Source: Anaerolineae bacterium
GTDB taxonomy: Bacteria > Chloroflexota > Anaerolineae > Aggregatilineales > Phototrophicaceae
Assembly (NCBI GenBank): GCA_022843745.1
Contig: JALHNB010000001.1
Span: forward strand, 338,019-402,018
DNA: 64,000 bases
Direction: 5' to 3'
Shown: positions 16,171-25,170 of the stretch, piece after piece
How positions within the stretch are numbered: the stretch's first letter is position 1
Layout: each line of letters begins with the position of its first letter
Program-made: the position numbers and the translations under genes
Notes under the pieces: generated by a model
The model's database searches: none
Told to the model about the DNA's origin: nothing
What the model saw: the letters and a program-made list of their open reading frames with translations, nothing else

Positions 16171-17715
16171 ATGACCGATTCCCCAGTTGTGCTTGAAGTA
16201 CGCGGACTCACAAAGCGCTTTCCTGGCGTTCTTGCCAATGACCACATCAGCCTCAAACTGCGAAAAGGTCAGGTGTTGGGGTTGCTGGGCGAAAATGGCG
16301 CTGGTAAATCTACCCTGATGAATCTGATTTATGGGCTGTATACGCCGGATGAAGGCGAGATTCTCGTCAATGGTCAGCTTGCCCATATTAAAAATCCGAA
16401 CGATGCGATTGCGCTGGGGATCGGCATGGTTCATCAGCATTTTCAGCTTGTACCTGTCCTGACCGTCACTGAGAATATCATGCTTGGTAACGAAACCACG
16501 CGCGGCCCGTTCCTCAACCGTCGGGCAGCCAAAACGCGAATTCTGGAGATCGCGAAGCATTACGGACTCGATGTAGACCCGGATGCGCTGGTTCATGATT
16601 TATCGGTGGGTGTCCAGCAGCGTGTCGAGATTATCAAAGCGCTGTACCGGAAAGCCGATGTTCTCATTCTGGACGAGCCGACAGCGGTACTCACACCCCA
16701 GGAAGCCGAGGGGTTGTTCGCGATCATGCGGACGCTGCTGGATCGTGGGGTCAGCATCATTTTTATTTCGCACAAACTCAAGGAAATCCTGGAAATCTGC
16801 GATCATGTCACGGTATTACGAGGTGGCAAAGTCGTCGGACAGGCTGACCCGAAGCAGTCCACACAGGAATCGCTGGCTTCGATGATGGTCGGGCGCGAAG
16901 TGATCCTGCAAGTGGATAAGGACGAAGCACACCCCGGTGATTCTGTGCTGGTGATTCATGACCTCTACGTCAAGGATGACCGCGACCTTATGGCTGTCAG
17001 TGGCCTCTCGCTGGAAGTGCGGGCTGGTGAAATTCTGGGCATCGCTGGCGTGCAGGGCAATGGACAAACTGAACTGGTCGAAGCGATCACCGGGCTGCGT
17101 TCGCTTGATAGTGGACACATCCTCATCGAAGGCCAGGACGTTTCCCATGCCAAGCCGCGCCGGATCACCGAACATGGCGTTGCGCATGTGCCTGAAGATC
17201 GACAGAAAAACGGCATGGTTTCCGATTTTCCAATTAAAGATAATATGGTTCTGCAAACCTACTACCTCGGGCCGTTTTCTATCGGCATTATCGCCAATGA
17301 AAGCGCCAAAGATGAAAATGCCCGCAAACTTGTTAAACAATATGACGTTCGCACGCCGAGTATTTACGTGAATATCGGTACGCTTTCCGGCGGCAACCAG
17401 CAAAAAGCCATCGTCGCGCGTGAATTTTCACGCCCCAGTCGTCTGCTGATCGTCGCGCAGCCCACACGCGGGCTGGATGTCGGCTCTATCGAGTTTATCC
17501 ACAAACAAATTATCAAGATGCGCGATGAGGGGACGGGTGTATTGTTGGTTTCAGCCGAACTAGACGAAATTTTATCCTTGTCGGATCAGGTGGCGGTTAT
17601 GTATGCCGGAAAAATCATTGATAAGATGCCGATTGACGAGGCTGACCGCGAAAATATTGGTTTGCTGATGGCGGGTGTCAAGCGTCAGCAAACAGAGGCG
17701 GTGACTCATGACTGA
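16171..17715 (+). CDS. BMP-type (nucleoside) ABC transporter, double ATP-binding protein
   Basis: 514 residues with two ABC cassettes in one chain. The first has Walker A GENGAGKSTL, signature LSVGVQQRVEI and Walker B VLILDEPTAVLTP. The second has the degenerate Walker A GVQGNGQTEL typical of the sugar/nucleoside importer group, signature LSGGNQQKAIVAREF and AQPTRGLD. This is the layout of NupO/YufO and RbsA-type proteins. It powers the two permeases that follow and overlaps the first by 8 bases. The BMP binding protein at 10499 is the likely substrate receptor. GAGG precedes the ATG. Confidence 0.93.
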   Translation: MTDSPVVLEVRGLTKRFPGVLANDHISLKLRKGQVLGLLGENGAGKSTLMNLIYGLYTPDEGEILVNGQLAHIKNPNDAIALGIGMVHQHFQLVPVLTVTENIMLGNETTRGPFLNRRAAKTRILEIAKHYGLDVDPDALVHDLSVGVQQRVEIIKALYRKADVLILDEPTAVLTPQEAEGLFAIMRTLLDRGVSIIFISHKLKEILEICDHVTVLRGGKVVGQADPKQSTQESLASMMVGREVILQVDKDEAHPGDSVLVIHDLYVKDDRDLMAVSGLSLEVRAGEILGIAGVQGNGQTELVEAITGLRSLDSGHILIEGQDVSHAKPRRITEHGVAHVPEDRQKNGMVSDFPIKDNMVLQTYYLGPFSIGIIANESAKDENARKLVKQYDVRTPSIYVNIGTLSGGNQQKAIVAREFSRPSRLLIVAQPTRGLDVGSIEFIHKQIIKMRDEGTGVLLVSAELDEILSLSDQVAVMYAGKIIDKMPIDEADRENIGLLMAGVKRQQTEAVTHD

Positions 17716-19930
17716 GCAAACCGTGCGTGGGCCAGCCATACTTAACCCCGTTGCACGTACCTGGGGGCGTATATCACAGCGCTTAGTCCCTATACTGGCG
17801 ATTATCACCGCGTTCATTATCGGCATCCCATTTATTATTTTCACCAGCGGCAGAGGCGATGTGGGCAATGGCCTGAATATCGCGGGGGTGGCCTACAGCG
17901 CCCTCATCGAAGGCTCAACGGGCATCGTCATTAATGATCTGGTTTCGCGCGACAATATCAATGTCGTGAGTGTGCTGGCGGCGGATAGCGACCTCACCCA
18001 GGGCGACCTGACAAGCCTCTCACGGGCAATCGCCGATGTAACCACCGCTGGCAGCGCCAACATCCGACGCTATGGCGAAATATTGGCGCAATTTGAGATG
18101 ATCGACGAGGAATTTGACGCTCTGGGTGCGAGTCTGAACGGAATCGCGGCTGTCGGTGTCGATACCCTGCAAGCCATGATGCCGCTGATTACCGAACTGG
18201 CGGCGCTCAGACGCGGTGATGTGCGTGATCTGGCCGAACCTTATCGAGGAAAATCGGAACTCACAGCCGAAGATCGTGCGGCGGTTGAAGCGCTTGCCCC
18301 CGCCGCCTCCGACTACAGCGACGCGGATTTGCTGCGATACATGCAGATTGTCAACGAGGAAGGAATCGCCTCGCTGGAACGTTATGTCGTGCAGATTGAT
18401 TTACTGGCACAGGTGGGGATTGCCCCTGGCAGTCCAGAAGCCGCCGATATTACAGCCATTGCTGAACTGACGACGGCTGAAGTGCGCGAATTGGTCACGA
18501 CACAGACTTTGCTGGATTCTGCGGGTGTCACGGATACCGCCGCTGCTTCCGAACAAGTGCAGATCGTTCGCCGCTTATATGATGCCGAAATTCTCACCAA
18601 TCCCAGTGTAAATGAAGCGCTGACTACTGAATTTGATACAGCGCTGAGTCAAAATCTGGTCGTTCGCCGCCCTGGTAATCAACTGCTGGTTGATCTGGGC
18701 GCAAGCGGTGTAACGGGCGCACTCTACGACACGAAAAACACGCCTGACGATACATCCGATGATCGAGTCTCCAATCTTTACCTACGGCTGGGTGATCGTG
18801 TACTTCTGTTTTTTCCTGCCAATCTGGAAACGCTGTTTGTCCGTTCAATTCCGTTTGTGATCGCGGGGCTGGCGGTTGCGCTGGGTTTCAAAGCGGGCTT
18901 ATTCAATATCGGTGCGGAAGGGCAGCTTTATGCCGGGGCGATTTTTGCCGTATGGGTTGGCTACTCGCCAATTTTCTCCGGCTTGCCGGGGGTTCTGCAC
19001 CTGCCATTGGTGCTGATTGCTGGCTTGGTGGGCGGCGCGTTCTGGGGAGCGATACCCGGTATTCTGAAAGCCTACACAGGTGCGCACGAAGTTATCAACA
19101 CGATTATGCTGAATTTCGTCGCGGTTCTTATGGTGGATTGGCTGATTAAATCGACCACGCCGATCATCATGCAAGACCCAACCGCCAGCACACCGCAGAC
19201 ACCCCTGATCGCGAATTCGGCACATCTGCCCGTTTTCAGCCACATCGCACCCATATGGTTTATCGTGGCAGGTATTCTGGTCGCGGCAGCAGGCATATAT
19301 TCTCAGCGCAAAGAAATCGCGCAAAATATTCGATTGGCGCTGCGTCCGGTGATTTTGGGCGTGATCGTCATCGTGGCAGGCTACTTTTTCGCGTGGGTTG
19401 CGGTGCGCGATAATCTGCATATCGGCCTTGTGATTATGGTCATCGCAGTCTGGTTTACCGATTGGTTTCTGACCCGCACCATACCCGGCTTTGAGCTGCG
19501 GACGGTGGGTGCGAACCCGGATGCTGCCCGTTATGCAGGTATGAGCGTTCCGCGCAACATCATCCTGGCGATGGCACTCAGCGGGATGTTGGCGGGGTTA
19601 GCCGGGACAATCCAGGTGGCAGGCGTACAATTCAGGATGGTGCCGGGGTTCTTTTCCGGCCTGGGTTTTGATGCGATTGCTGTAGCGTTGCTGGCACGTA
19701 CCAATCCACGCAATATGATCGCGGCAGGTTTTCTGTGGGGTGGTTTGCTGACTGGTGCGCCGCTGATGCAGGTCAATGCTAACATTTCAATTGATCTGGT
19801 AAAGATCATCGAGGCGCTCATCATCATGTTTATCGCTGCTGACGTGATTATTCGCACTCTCTGGCGTATTCCGGCGGGCGGCAAGGAACAAAACCTGGCG
19901 ACCACATTCACGAAAGGCTGGGGAGGCTGA
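17708..19930 (+). CDS. BMP-type ABC permease with a very large extracytoplasmic insertion
   Basis: 740 residues, about twice the usual 350. Residues 20-45 form a first transmembrane helix. YSALIEGSTG then matches the normal loop after it, but about 320 helical, acidic, hydrophilic residues (about 70-375) follow before the family sequence resumes at ETLFVRSIPFVIAGLAVALG and FKAGLFNIGAEGQL. The remaining transmembrane core is normal (HEVINTIMLNF, GFELRTVGANPDAARYAGMS). A second, smaller insertion of about 60 residues with two extra hydrophobic segments lies near 520-590. The large insert should project outside the membrane, where it could dock the binding protein. The ATPase overlaps it upstream by 8 bases and the second permease starts 1 base after its stop. 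Confidence 0.88.
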   Translation: MTEQTVRGPAILNPVARTWGRISQRLVPILAIITAFIIGIPFIIFTSGRGDVGNGLNIAGVAYSALIEGSTGIVINDLVSRDNINVVSVLAADSDLTQGDLTSLSRAIADVTTAGSANIRRYGEILAQFEMIDEEFDALGASLNGIAAVGVDTLQAMMPLITELAALRRGDVRDLAEPYRGKSELTAEDRAAVEALAPAASDYSDADLLRYMQIVNEEGIASLERYVVQIDLLAQVGIAPGSPEAADITAIAELTTAEVRELVTTQTLLDSAGVTDTAAASEQVQIVRRLYDAEILTNPSVNEALTTEFDTALSQNLVVRRPGNQLLVDLGASGVTGALYDTKNTPDDTSDDRVSNLYLRLGDRVLLFFPANLETLFVRSIPFVIAGLAVALGFKAGLFNIGAEGQLYAGAIFAVWVGYSPIFSGLPGVLHLPLVLIAGLVGGAFWGAIPGILKAYTGAHEVINTIMLNFVAVLMVDWLIKSTTPIIMQDPTASTPQTPLIANSAHLPVFSHIAPIWFIVAGILVAAAGIYSQRKEIAQNIRLALRPVILGVIVIVAGYFFAWVAVRDNLHIGLVIMVIAVWFTDWFLTRTIPGFELRTVGANPDAARYAGMSVPRNIILAMALSGMLAGLAGTIQVAGVQFRMVPGFFSGLGFDAIAVALLARTNPRNMIAAGFLWGGLLTGAPLMQVNANISIDLVKIIEALIIMFIAADVIIRTLWRIPAGGKEQNLATTFTKGWGG

Positions 19931-19931
19931 T

Positions 19932-21239
19932 ATGATCTCAATCGAAACGTCACCAGGTAGAACAAACACCGAAAGCTGGCGTGAGCGCATCAGAATTACG
20001 CGCACACTGGTTTTCTCCGTGATTTTCATCCTGGCCGGTATCTGGATTTTATTGGGTGTCACCAACAGCATCGCGCCGGACGCAGTAACTCGCCTGACAT
20101 TTGGCGAAGGCGGGGCAGGTCAATCCCTGGCGCTTGATGTGGTGGTTGTGCCATACATGCGCTTCGTCGGCTTCTTCTATATCCTGTGCGGTGTGGTCGG
20201 TTTGCTGCCCAACGAACGGCTGGGGCGTATCAAATTTGTAGTCCTGCTGCTGGGCGGCATCCTGATTTTCCCGAATATTCTGATCGTCGCGGCGGCGGGG
20301 CAAAGTACCAGCGTCACCAGTATGCTTGGTTCAAGCCTGCGATTGGCGACCCCAATAGTGATTGGCGCACTGGCGGGCATCTGGTGTGAACGTGCTGGTG
20401 TCGTGAATATCGCTATCGAAGGCATGATGCTGACTGGGGCATGTATGGGTTTCGTCGCCTTTACCTCGCTGGCTGGAAGCATGGGCGTTCCGAATGCCCA
20501 GTTCATTGGGATTATCGTCGCGGTGCTGTCCGGCGGCCTCATGTCGATGCTTCATGCGTGGCTTTCGATACGCTTTAAGACAAATCAGGTCATTAGCGGC
20601 ACGGTGATTAATATTCTAGCGATTGGCCTGACAAGCTTTCTACGCCGCGAAGTCCTGCTGCAAAACCAGGACGCGGGGCGCGAGACGCTACAGGCTATTC
20701 GTATTCCGCTGTTGGCAGACATCCCGGTGGTCGGCGAAACCTTGTTTAACGCCAAGCCGATTTTCTATATGATGTTTATTTTGCTCATCGTGACGCATGT
20801 GGTTCTGTTTTATACACGCTGGGGGCTGCGAACACGTGCGGTTGGCGAAAATCCACATGCTGCCGACACGCTCGGCATCAATGTTAATCGCAACCGCTGG
20901 ATTAATGTCATCATCGGCGGGATGATCGCGGGATTGGCAGGCGCATGGTTGACGCTGGAACAAACGGGGACATTTGACGACCAGATGACCGCCGGACGCG
21001 GATTTATCGCGCTGGCAGCAATGATTTTTGGCAAGTGGCTGCCGTTTGGCGCGTTTGGCGGTGGTCTGCTTTTCGGCTTTGCCAGTGCGCTCGAAACCCG
21101 TTTTCAGATTCTCGGCGTTCAGCTTCCTACACAGTTTTTACAGATGACCCCTTACATCGTGACGATTATCGTCCTGGCGGGTTTAGTGGGACGCGCCATT
21201 CCGCCGAAGGCCGACGGCGTACCCTATGAGAAAGACTGA
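19932..21239 (+). CDS. BMP-type ABC permease, second subunit
   Basis: 435 residues. The C-terminal 320 match the NupQ/YufQ permease family (LAGIWCERAGVVNIAIEGMML, FKTNQVISGTVINILAIGLT, WGLRTRAVGENPHAADTLGI). The N-terminal 110 residues are extra, with three hydrophobic helices (VIFILAGIWILLGV, FVGFFYILCGVVGLL, FVVLLLGGILIF). It pairs with the preceding permease to form the membrane channel. Last gene of the three-gene operon. Confidence 0.9.
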   Translation: MISIETSPGRTNTESWRERIRITRTLVFSVIFILAGIWILLGVTNSIAPDAVTRLTFGEGGAGQSLALDVVVVPYMRFVGFFYILCGVVGLLPNERLGRIKFVVLLLGGILIFPNILIVAAAGQSTSVTSMLGSSLRLATPIVIGALAGIWCERAGVVNIAIEGMMLTGACMGFVAFTSLAGSMGVPNAQFIGIIVAVLSGGLMSMLHAWLSIRFKTNQVISGTVINILAIGLTSFLRREVLLQNQDAGRETLQAIRIPLLADIPVVGETLFNAKPIFYMMFILLIVTHVVLFYTRWGLRTRAVGENPHAADTLGINVNRNRWINVIIGGMIAGLAGAWLTLEQTGTFDDQMTAGRGFIALAAMIFGKWLPFGAFGGGLLFGFASALETRFQILGVQLPTQFLQMTPYIVTIIVLAGLVGRAIPPKADGVPYEKD

Positions 21240-21277
21240 CGACGAACGATCATTTATCTTTATGTGTATTGTCTGGC

Positions 21278-21304
21278 AGGGGCAACCCGGCGGGGCGCCC
21301 CTAC
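21278..21304. repeat. GTAGGGGC-type intergenic palindrome, copy 3
   Basis: Arms AGGGGC (21278-21283) and GCCCCT (21297-21302) close on an imperfect GC-rich middle. It lies between the convergent permease and DUF2330 genes and may act as their shared terminator. Confidence 0.65.
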
Positions 21305-21331
21305 GGAAAATCTCCTGAACATGAACCTTCA

Positions 21332-22444
21332 TTAAAATCCTGATGGCACTGCCAACGGATCATATTCGATCTGAATCGGGATTTCCTTACAACCCCAGAA
21401 TACTTCCTGTTTCATCGCGGTCAGATCATGGATATTGGAGACATCTGGTCGCGACTCATCAAATGTAAATACCGGGTCAACAGTCATTTCTTCCGGCGAT
21501 ATGCGGCCAAAAAAGCGCGTCACATAATCATATTTGCGCAGCATTTCGATGACGAGTGGATCACTTGGCCCGCTGCTCACCAGGCTGCTGGTCGGCTGGG
21601 CGTATTCGGTGACAAACGCACGTCCCTGGTACAGATCAACGGTCTGATCGAGCAGATTCAAATAATTCGTCCCGCCGAAGCTGCCAAAATCCACGCGCAG
21701 ATTATCCTCTTTGATGGTTGGGTTGGCGTAGTTGACGGGTACGGCCTGCGAGTCGGCGAAAATCCACGTCAGGACACCCATATTGGGAGTGGCAGCGACG
21801 GCAGTCAGGCGCAGCGGGATCATCGGCATCTGGGACTCGTAAGTCATCACAATCGGCTGAATATCCTGCACACCTTCCTCTGGCTGAAGCTTCATCGCCA
21901 GGAAAACCATCCCCTCGTCGGTATAAACGGCTACCAGCGGTTCCATTTCCTCGGTGATACGATAATTATTATCGCGCAGCCAGATAATGAGCGCGTTGGG
22001 ATCGGGACTGGTGACGACATCATAGGCATATGGCCCGGCTGTCCCGGAGGCGAGAATACTTACGTTGCCATCGGCGGAACCACCCGCAGCAGATTCTGCC
22101 ACCGCGGACATCGGAACCGCCGCACATGAGGGCATCAGTGGCGGGAAAAAGATTGGCGCGGTGAGGTTGCTCAATTCATCAAATGTGGCGATTTCGGCAA
22201 CATCGACCTGAGGCACGGATGGCACAGGCACAACCCATGAGAAATCAGGCGCGGAACCTGTGTAGTTGATCTGCACATAAGCGCTGATCGTGCTATCACC
22301 GTTGACCGTAAAAATGATACGCTCGGCCTGCTGGTCTACGGGTACATTCTGGCAAAATAATCCGCCACAGGCTGACACGCCCGATACAGTTCCAACGATC
22401 ATCAGAGCAGCTATCAAAAAAATCAATAATCGGCAGCGATTCAT
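21332..22444 (-). CDS. DUF2330 exported protein
   Basis: 370 residues from the ATG at 22444, which has AAGGA 8 bases upstream; an upstream TTG in frame is not supported. After a signal peptide (1-25) the mature protein starts with the family hallmark ACGGLFCQN, then AERIIFTVNGDSTISAYVQI and FSWVVPVP. Several Cys (SACGGLFC, MPSCAAVP, WGCKEIPI) probably form disulfides. It may also have a lipid anchor, as Cys lies close after the hydrophobic stretch. The function of DUF2330 is unknown; members are found in bacteria with large secreted proteomes. Confidence 0.85.
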   Translation of the reverse strand: MNRCRLLIFLIAALMIVGTVSGVSACGGLFCQNVPVDQQAERIIFTVNGDSTISAYVQINYTGSAPDFSWVVPVPSVPQVDVAEIATFDELSNLTAPIFFPPLMPSCAAVPMSAVAESAAGGSADGNVSILASGTAGPYAYDVVTSPDPNALIIWLRDNNYRITEEMEPLVAVYTDEGMVFLAMKLQPEEGVQDIQPIVMTYESQMPMIPLRLTAVAATPNMGVLTWIFADSQAVPVNYANPTIKEDNLRVDFGSFGGTNYLNLLDQTVDLYQGRAFVTEYAQPTSSLVSSGPSDPLVIEMLRKYDYVTRFFGRISPEEMTVDPVFTFDESRPDVSNIHDLTAMKQEVFWGCKEIPIQIEYDPLAVPSGF

Positions 22445-22542
22445 TGTAAATATCCTTTTTCTCAAAGTCTATCATTTACAATGATACAATGACCGTATGG
22501 GGAAGCGCGAATAACATATTTTCGTTCAGAGAAATGTGCTGG

Positions 22543-23544
22543 TTAAAGCCATGCCTCAAACGCCGCTTTAGCATTTTCGCGGGGTACATCGAGTCCCCAT
22601 TCGAACTGTGCAATGACCCCTCCGCTGCCGTCATCCAATGCAGTGCGCACCCGCTGGACAGCCTCTTGAACATCAGCGACACTCCCAAATGGAAGTATGT
22701 GCTGCCGATCAATCTCACCCCAAAATGTGATTTTGCCACGATACAGGTGCGCTAATTCTTCAATATCCATGCAGAAAAGCTGTGAATTGAGCGCATCCAC
22801 TCCAAGTTCAATTAAGTCCGGGTAAATAGCGTGGATGTCACCATCGGAATGCATAAAGACGTATTTACCTGCGGCGTGAATCATCTGACAATATTCGGCA
22901 TAGAGCGGCTTGAACAGTTCGCGCCACATAACCGGTGAAATCAAGAGACCTTTTTGTGCGCCCCAATCATCCATAAAGCTGATACCATCGACTTTTGTCT
23001 CGCACCACAGTTCAAGCTCACGTAAAAAGTAGGTCTGAACTTTATCGCGCAAATGCAGCATTTCGTCCGTGTCGTAGGCCAAATCCATAAAAAGGTTCTC
23101 ACTCCCACGCAGGAATTGCATTCGCTCAAAAGGCCGTAGACCTGTTCCGGCTAATACAAATCGATCATTACTCAGGCAAAAAGTGTTTACCGCACTGCAA
23201 TCGAATCCGTCCAGCATTTCATAAGGTGCTTCATAATTCGCCAGGGCCGCCCAATCCGCCAGTGGTGGATTCTTGACCTCGCCGACGACACCCGATTCTG
23301 CCACTGTCCATCCGCAGCCCCATTCGTCTGTATAACTACCAGCGATGTTTGGCGTCCCAACGGCGCGTTGGGATGGGCCATAAGGCGCAGGTGGCCGAGC
23401 AATATCGACTGGATAGCGTTGTAATATTTCGTCAAGTTGATCCTTGTGAAACATTTCTGTCCCCGGTAAGTACCACAAATCACGGGGCGCACGATCCGGT
23501 TGTTCAAATCGCAATGCTCTGATGACTCGTTCACGGCTATTCAT
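22543..23544 (-). CDS. Uroporphyrinogen decarboxylase-like protein (UroD superfamily)
   Basis: 333 residues from the ATG at 23544, preceded by GGGGGAA. It has the UroD-fold start (RERVIRALRFEQPDRAPRDL) and late motifs VFMHSDGDIHAIYPDLIELG and GKITFWGEIDRQHILPFG. The heme-pathway HemE signature is not evident. Such stand-alone UroD-like proteins are usually methyltransferases or have unknown roles. It is probably not part of heme synthesis: no heme gene is nearby. It is divergent from manA with about 140 bases between the starts. Confidence 0.8.
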   Translation of the reverse strand: MNSRERVIRALRFEQPDRAPRDLWYLPGTEMFHKDQLDEILQRYPVDIARPPAPYGPSQRAVGTPNIAGSYTDEWGCGWTVAESGVVGEVKNPPLADWAALANYEAPYEMLDGFDCSAVNTFCLSNDRFVLAGTGLRPFERMQFLRGSENLFMDLAYDTDEMLHLRDKVQTYFLRELELWCETKVDGISFMDDWGAQKGLLISPVMWRELFKPLYAEYCQMIHAAGKYVFMHSDGDIHAIYPDLIELGVDALNSQLFCMDIEELAHLYRGKITFWGEIDRQHILPFGSVADVQEAVQRVRTALDDGSGGVIAQFEWGLDVPRENAKAAFEAWL

Positions 23545-23687
23545 AGGTTTCCCCCGAATAAGTTTTGGGTACAATATTCATCGAGATTGTACGACATATT
23601 GATCAAAAAACAGGATAACAAACGTTACCTTCTACTGATAACCTTGAACACCATTTATCGAGATTCATGACCTGAAAGGCGCTGCCA

Positions 23688-24641
23688 ATGACTCTTTACC
23701 CACTTCTGCTCAACCCGGCACTCCATGTCAAAGTCTGGGGAGGTCGCCAGCTTGAAACCATGATCGGCAAAACGCTGCCTACCGATGAACCCTATGGTGA
23801 ATCCTGGGAGATGCACGATACGGCTGTGGTCGCAAATGGGCCGCTGCAAGGGCGCACACTCGGCGATATTCTGGCAGAGTATGGTCATGACCTCATTGGG
23901 CCGGATAACGATCCCGCAGAAGGCCTCCCGCTTCTGGCAAAAATTCTGGATGCTGCCGACTGGCTTTCGGTGCAGCTTCACCCCAATGACGAGCAGGCGC
24001 GGGCATTGGAAGGCCAGCCACGCGGCAAAACTGAGGCATGGTATGTTCTGGGGGCAAGACCGGGCGCACGATTGGTGATCGGTATCCAACCAGGGACGAC
24101 ACGCGAACAAATGGCGCAGGCAATTCGCGATAACGCGCTGGAAAATCTTCTGGTCTATGCCGAAGTTCGTGCTGGCGATGTGCTGTTCGTTAGTTCAGGC
24201 ACGATTCATGCCCTCGGCGAAGGCGTTCTGGTTTATGAAATCCAACAGTCGTCGGATACGACCTATCGGCTGTACGATTGGGGGCGGTTGGGGCTGGATG
24301 GTAAGCCACGTGCGCTGCATATTGATAAAGGCACACAGGTCGCCAATATGGAATCGCTGCCAACGATTGTTCATACCGGGGACAATCCTGCCAAAATAGT
24401 CGAGATTGTCGAGTCACTCTATTTCAAAACGACTCTTTATCAGTTGAACGCGGCAAACGGCACACAGATCGAACTGGATACCGAAGGCCGTCGATTCGTC
24501 ATTCTCACCTGCATTGATGGTGAAGCACAGGTCAACGCAGAGGTGACGATGAAAAGCGGGCAGACGGTTCTCATCCCGGCTTCCCTGGGAAAATACACCC
24601 TTTCCGGCACAGCGCGTGTGCTGTCGTCGCTCCAGCCCTGA
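23688..24641 (+). CDS. manA: Mannose-6-phosphate isomerase, class I
   Basis: 317 residues. It interconverts mannose-6-phosphate and fructose-6-phosphate, feeding GDP-mannose and polysaccharide synthesis. The zinc-binding cupin motifs are visible: LSVQLHPND (Gln-x-His), KTEAWYVL (Glu) and SGTIHALGEGVLVYEIQ (His), with YEIQQSSDTTYRLYDW typical of the short bacterial class-I enzymes. The C-terminal second cupin half (VILTCIDGEAQVNAE) is intact. AAAGG lies upstream of the ATG. Monocistronic; the ars operon promoter begins 24 bases later. Confidence 0.93.
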   Translation: MTLYPLLLNPALHVKVWGGRQLETMIGKTLPTDEPYGESWEMHDTAVVANGPLQGRTLGDILAEYGHDLIGPDNDPAEGLPLLAKILDAADWLSVQLHPNDEQARALEGQPRGKTEAWYVLGARPGARLVIGIQPGTTREQMAQAIRDNALENLLVYAEVRAGDVLFVSSGTIHALGEGVLVYEIQQSSDTTYRLYDWGRLGLDGKPRALHIDKGTQVANMESLPTIVHTGDNPAKIVEIVESLYFKTTLYQLNAANGTQIELDTEGRRFVILTCIDGEAQVNAEVTMKSGQTVLIPASLGKYTLSGTARVLSSLQP

Positions 24642-24664
24642 GAGAAGTTTAACAACCTCTTAAC

Positions 24665-24725
24665 TTGCCAATTCCGATATAAACCCAATATACTTCAATT
24701 TAATTTGAAGCAATTTAATTTGAAG
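24665..24725 (+). promoter_or_regulatory. ars operon promoter with ArsR-like operator
   Basis: TTGCCA (24665-24670) and TATACT (24689-24694) are 18 bases apart. The inverted repeat CTTCAA-N6-TTGAAG (24693-24710) overlaps the -10 box, and its 15-base right part is repeated directly at 24711-24725. TTCAA/TTGAA arms are typical of ArsR/SmtB operators. The repressor is presumably the ArsR half of the fusion gene at 25170, making this an autoregulated, arsenic-induced promoter. Confidence 0.65.
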
Positions 24726-24735
24726 TGAGTTGGCG

Positions 24736-25170
24736 ATGGCAAAACAGAATGTACTCTTTCTCTGTACAGGCAATTCGGCGCGGTCACAGATGGGCGAGGC
24801 TTTTCTGCGCCAATATGCCGGAGATCAATTTGAAGTCCACAGCGCCGGGTTAGAGCCAAAAGGTATCAACCCCTATACGATTCGCGTGATGAACGAGGTT
24901 GGGATTGATATAAGCAGCCAGTGGTCAAAATCGACAGAAGAATATATGGGGAAAATGTTCTTTCGCTACATTATCACCGTCTGCGGTCACGCCGACCAGA
25001 ATTGCCCACAAGCGCTTTGGGCGCAAGGTGGTACGCGGCTTCATTGGGCATTCGATGACCCGGCGGTTGTTGAAGGCACAGACGATCAAAAAATAGCGAA
25101 ATTTCGTGAAGTGCGCGACCAGATGGCGCAAAAGGTCAAAAGTTGGCTTGGTGAATTGGAGGCGGTGTAA
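24736..25170 (+). CDS. arsC: Arsenate reductase, low-molecular-weight phosphatase type
   Basis: 144 residues from the ATG at 24736 (a TTG two codons earlier is also open). The active-site loop CTGNSARS near the N-terminus is that of thioredoxin-coupled ArsC. Two further Cys in VCGHADQNCP supply the redox relay. FDDPAVVEG is the conserved acidic DP loop. It reduces arsenate to arsenite in the cytoplasm. First gene of the ars operon; its stop overlaps the next ATG by one base. Confidence 0.93.
   Translation: MAKQNVLFLCTGNSARSQMGEAFLRQYAGDQFEVHSAGLEPKGINPYTIRVMNEVGIDISSQWSKSTEEYMGKMFFRYIITVCGHADQNCPQALWAQGGTRLHWAFDDPAVVEGTDDQKIAKFREVRDQMAQKVKSWLGELEAV

Noticed and set aside
22543-23544. HemE of the heme pathway
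   Set aside because: The UroD-like fold is present but the HemE signature near the N-terminus is not, and no heme genes are near.
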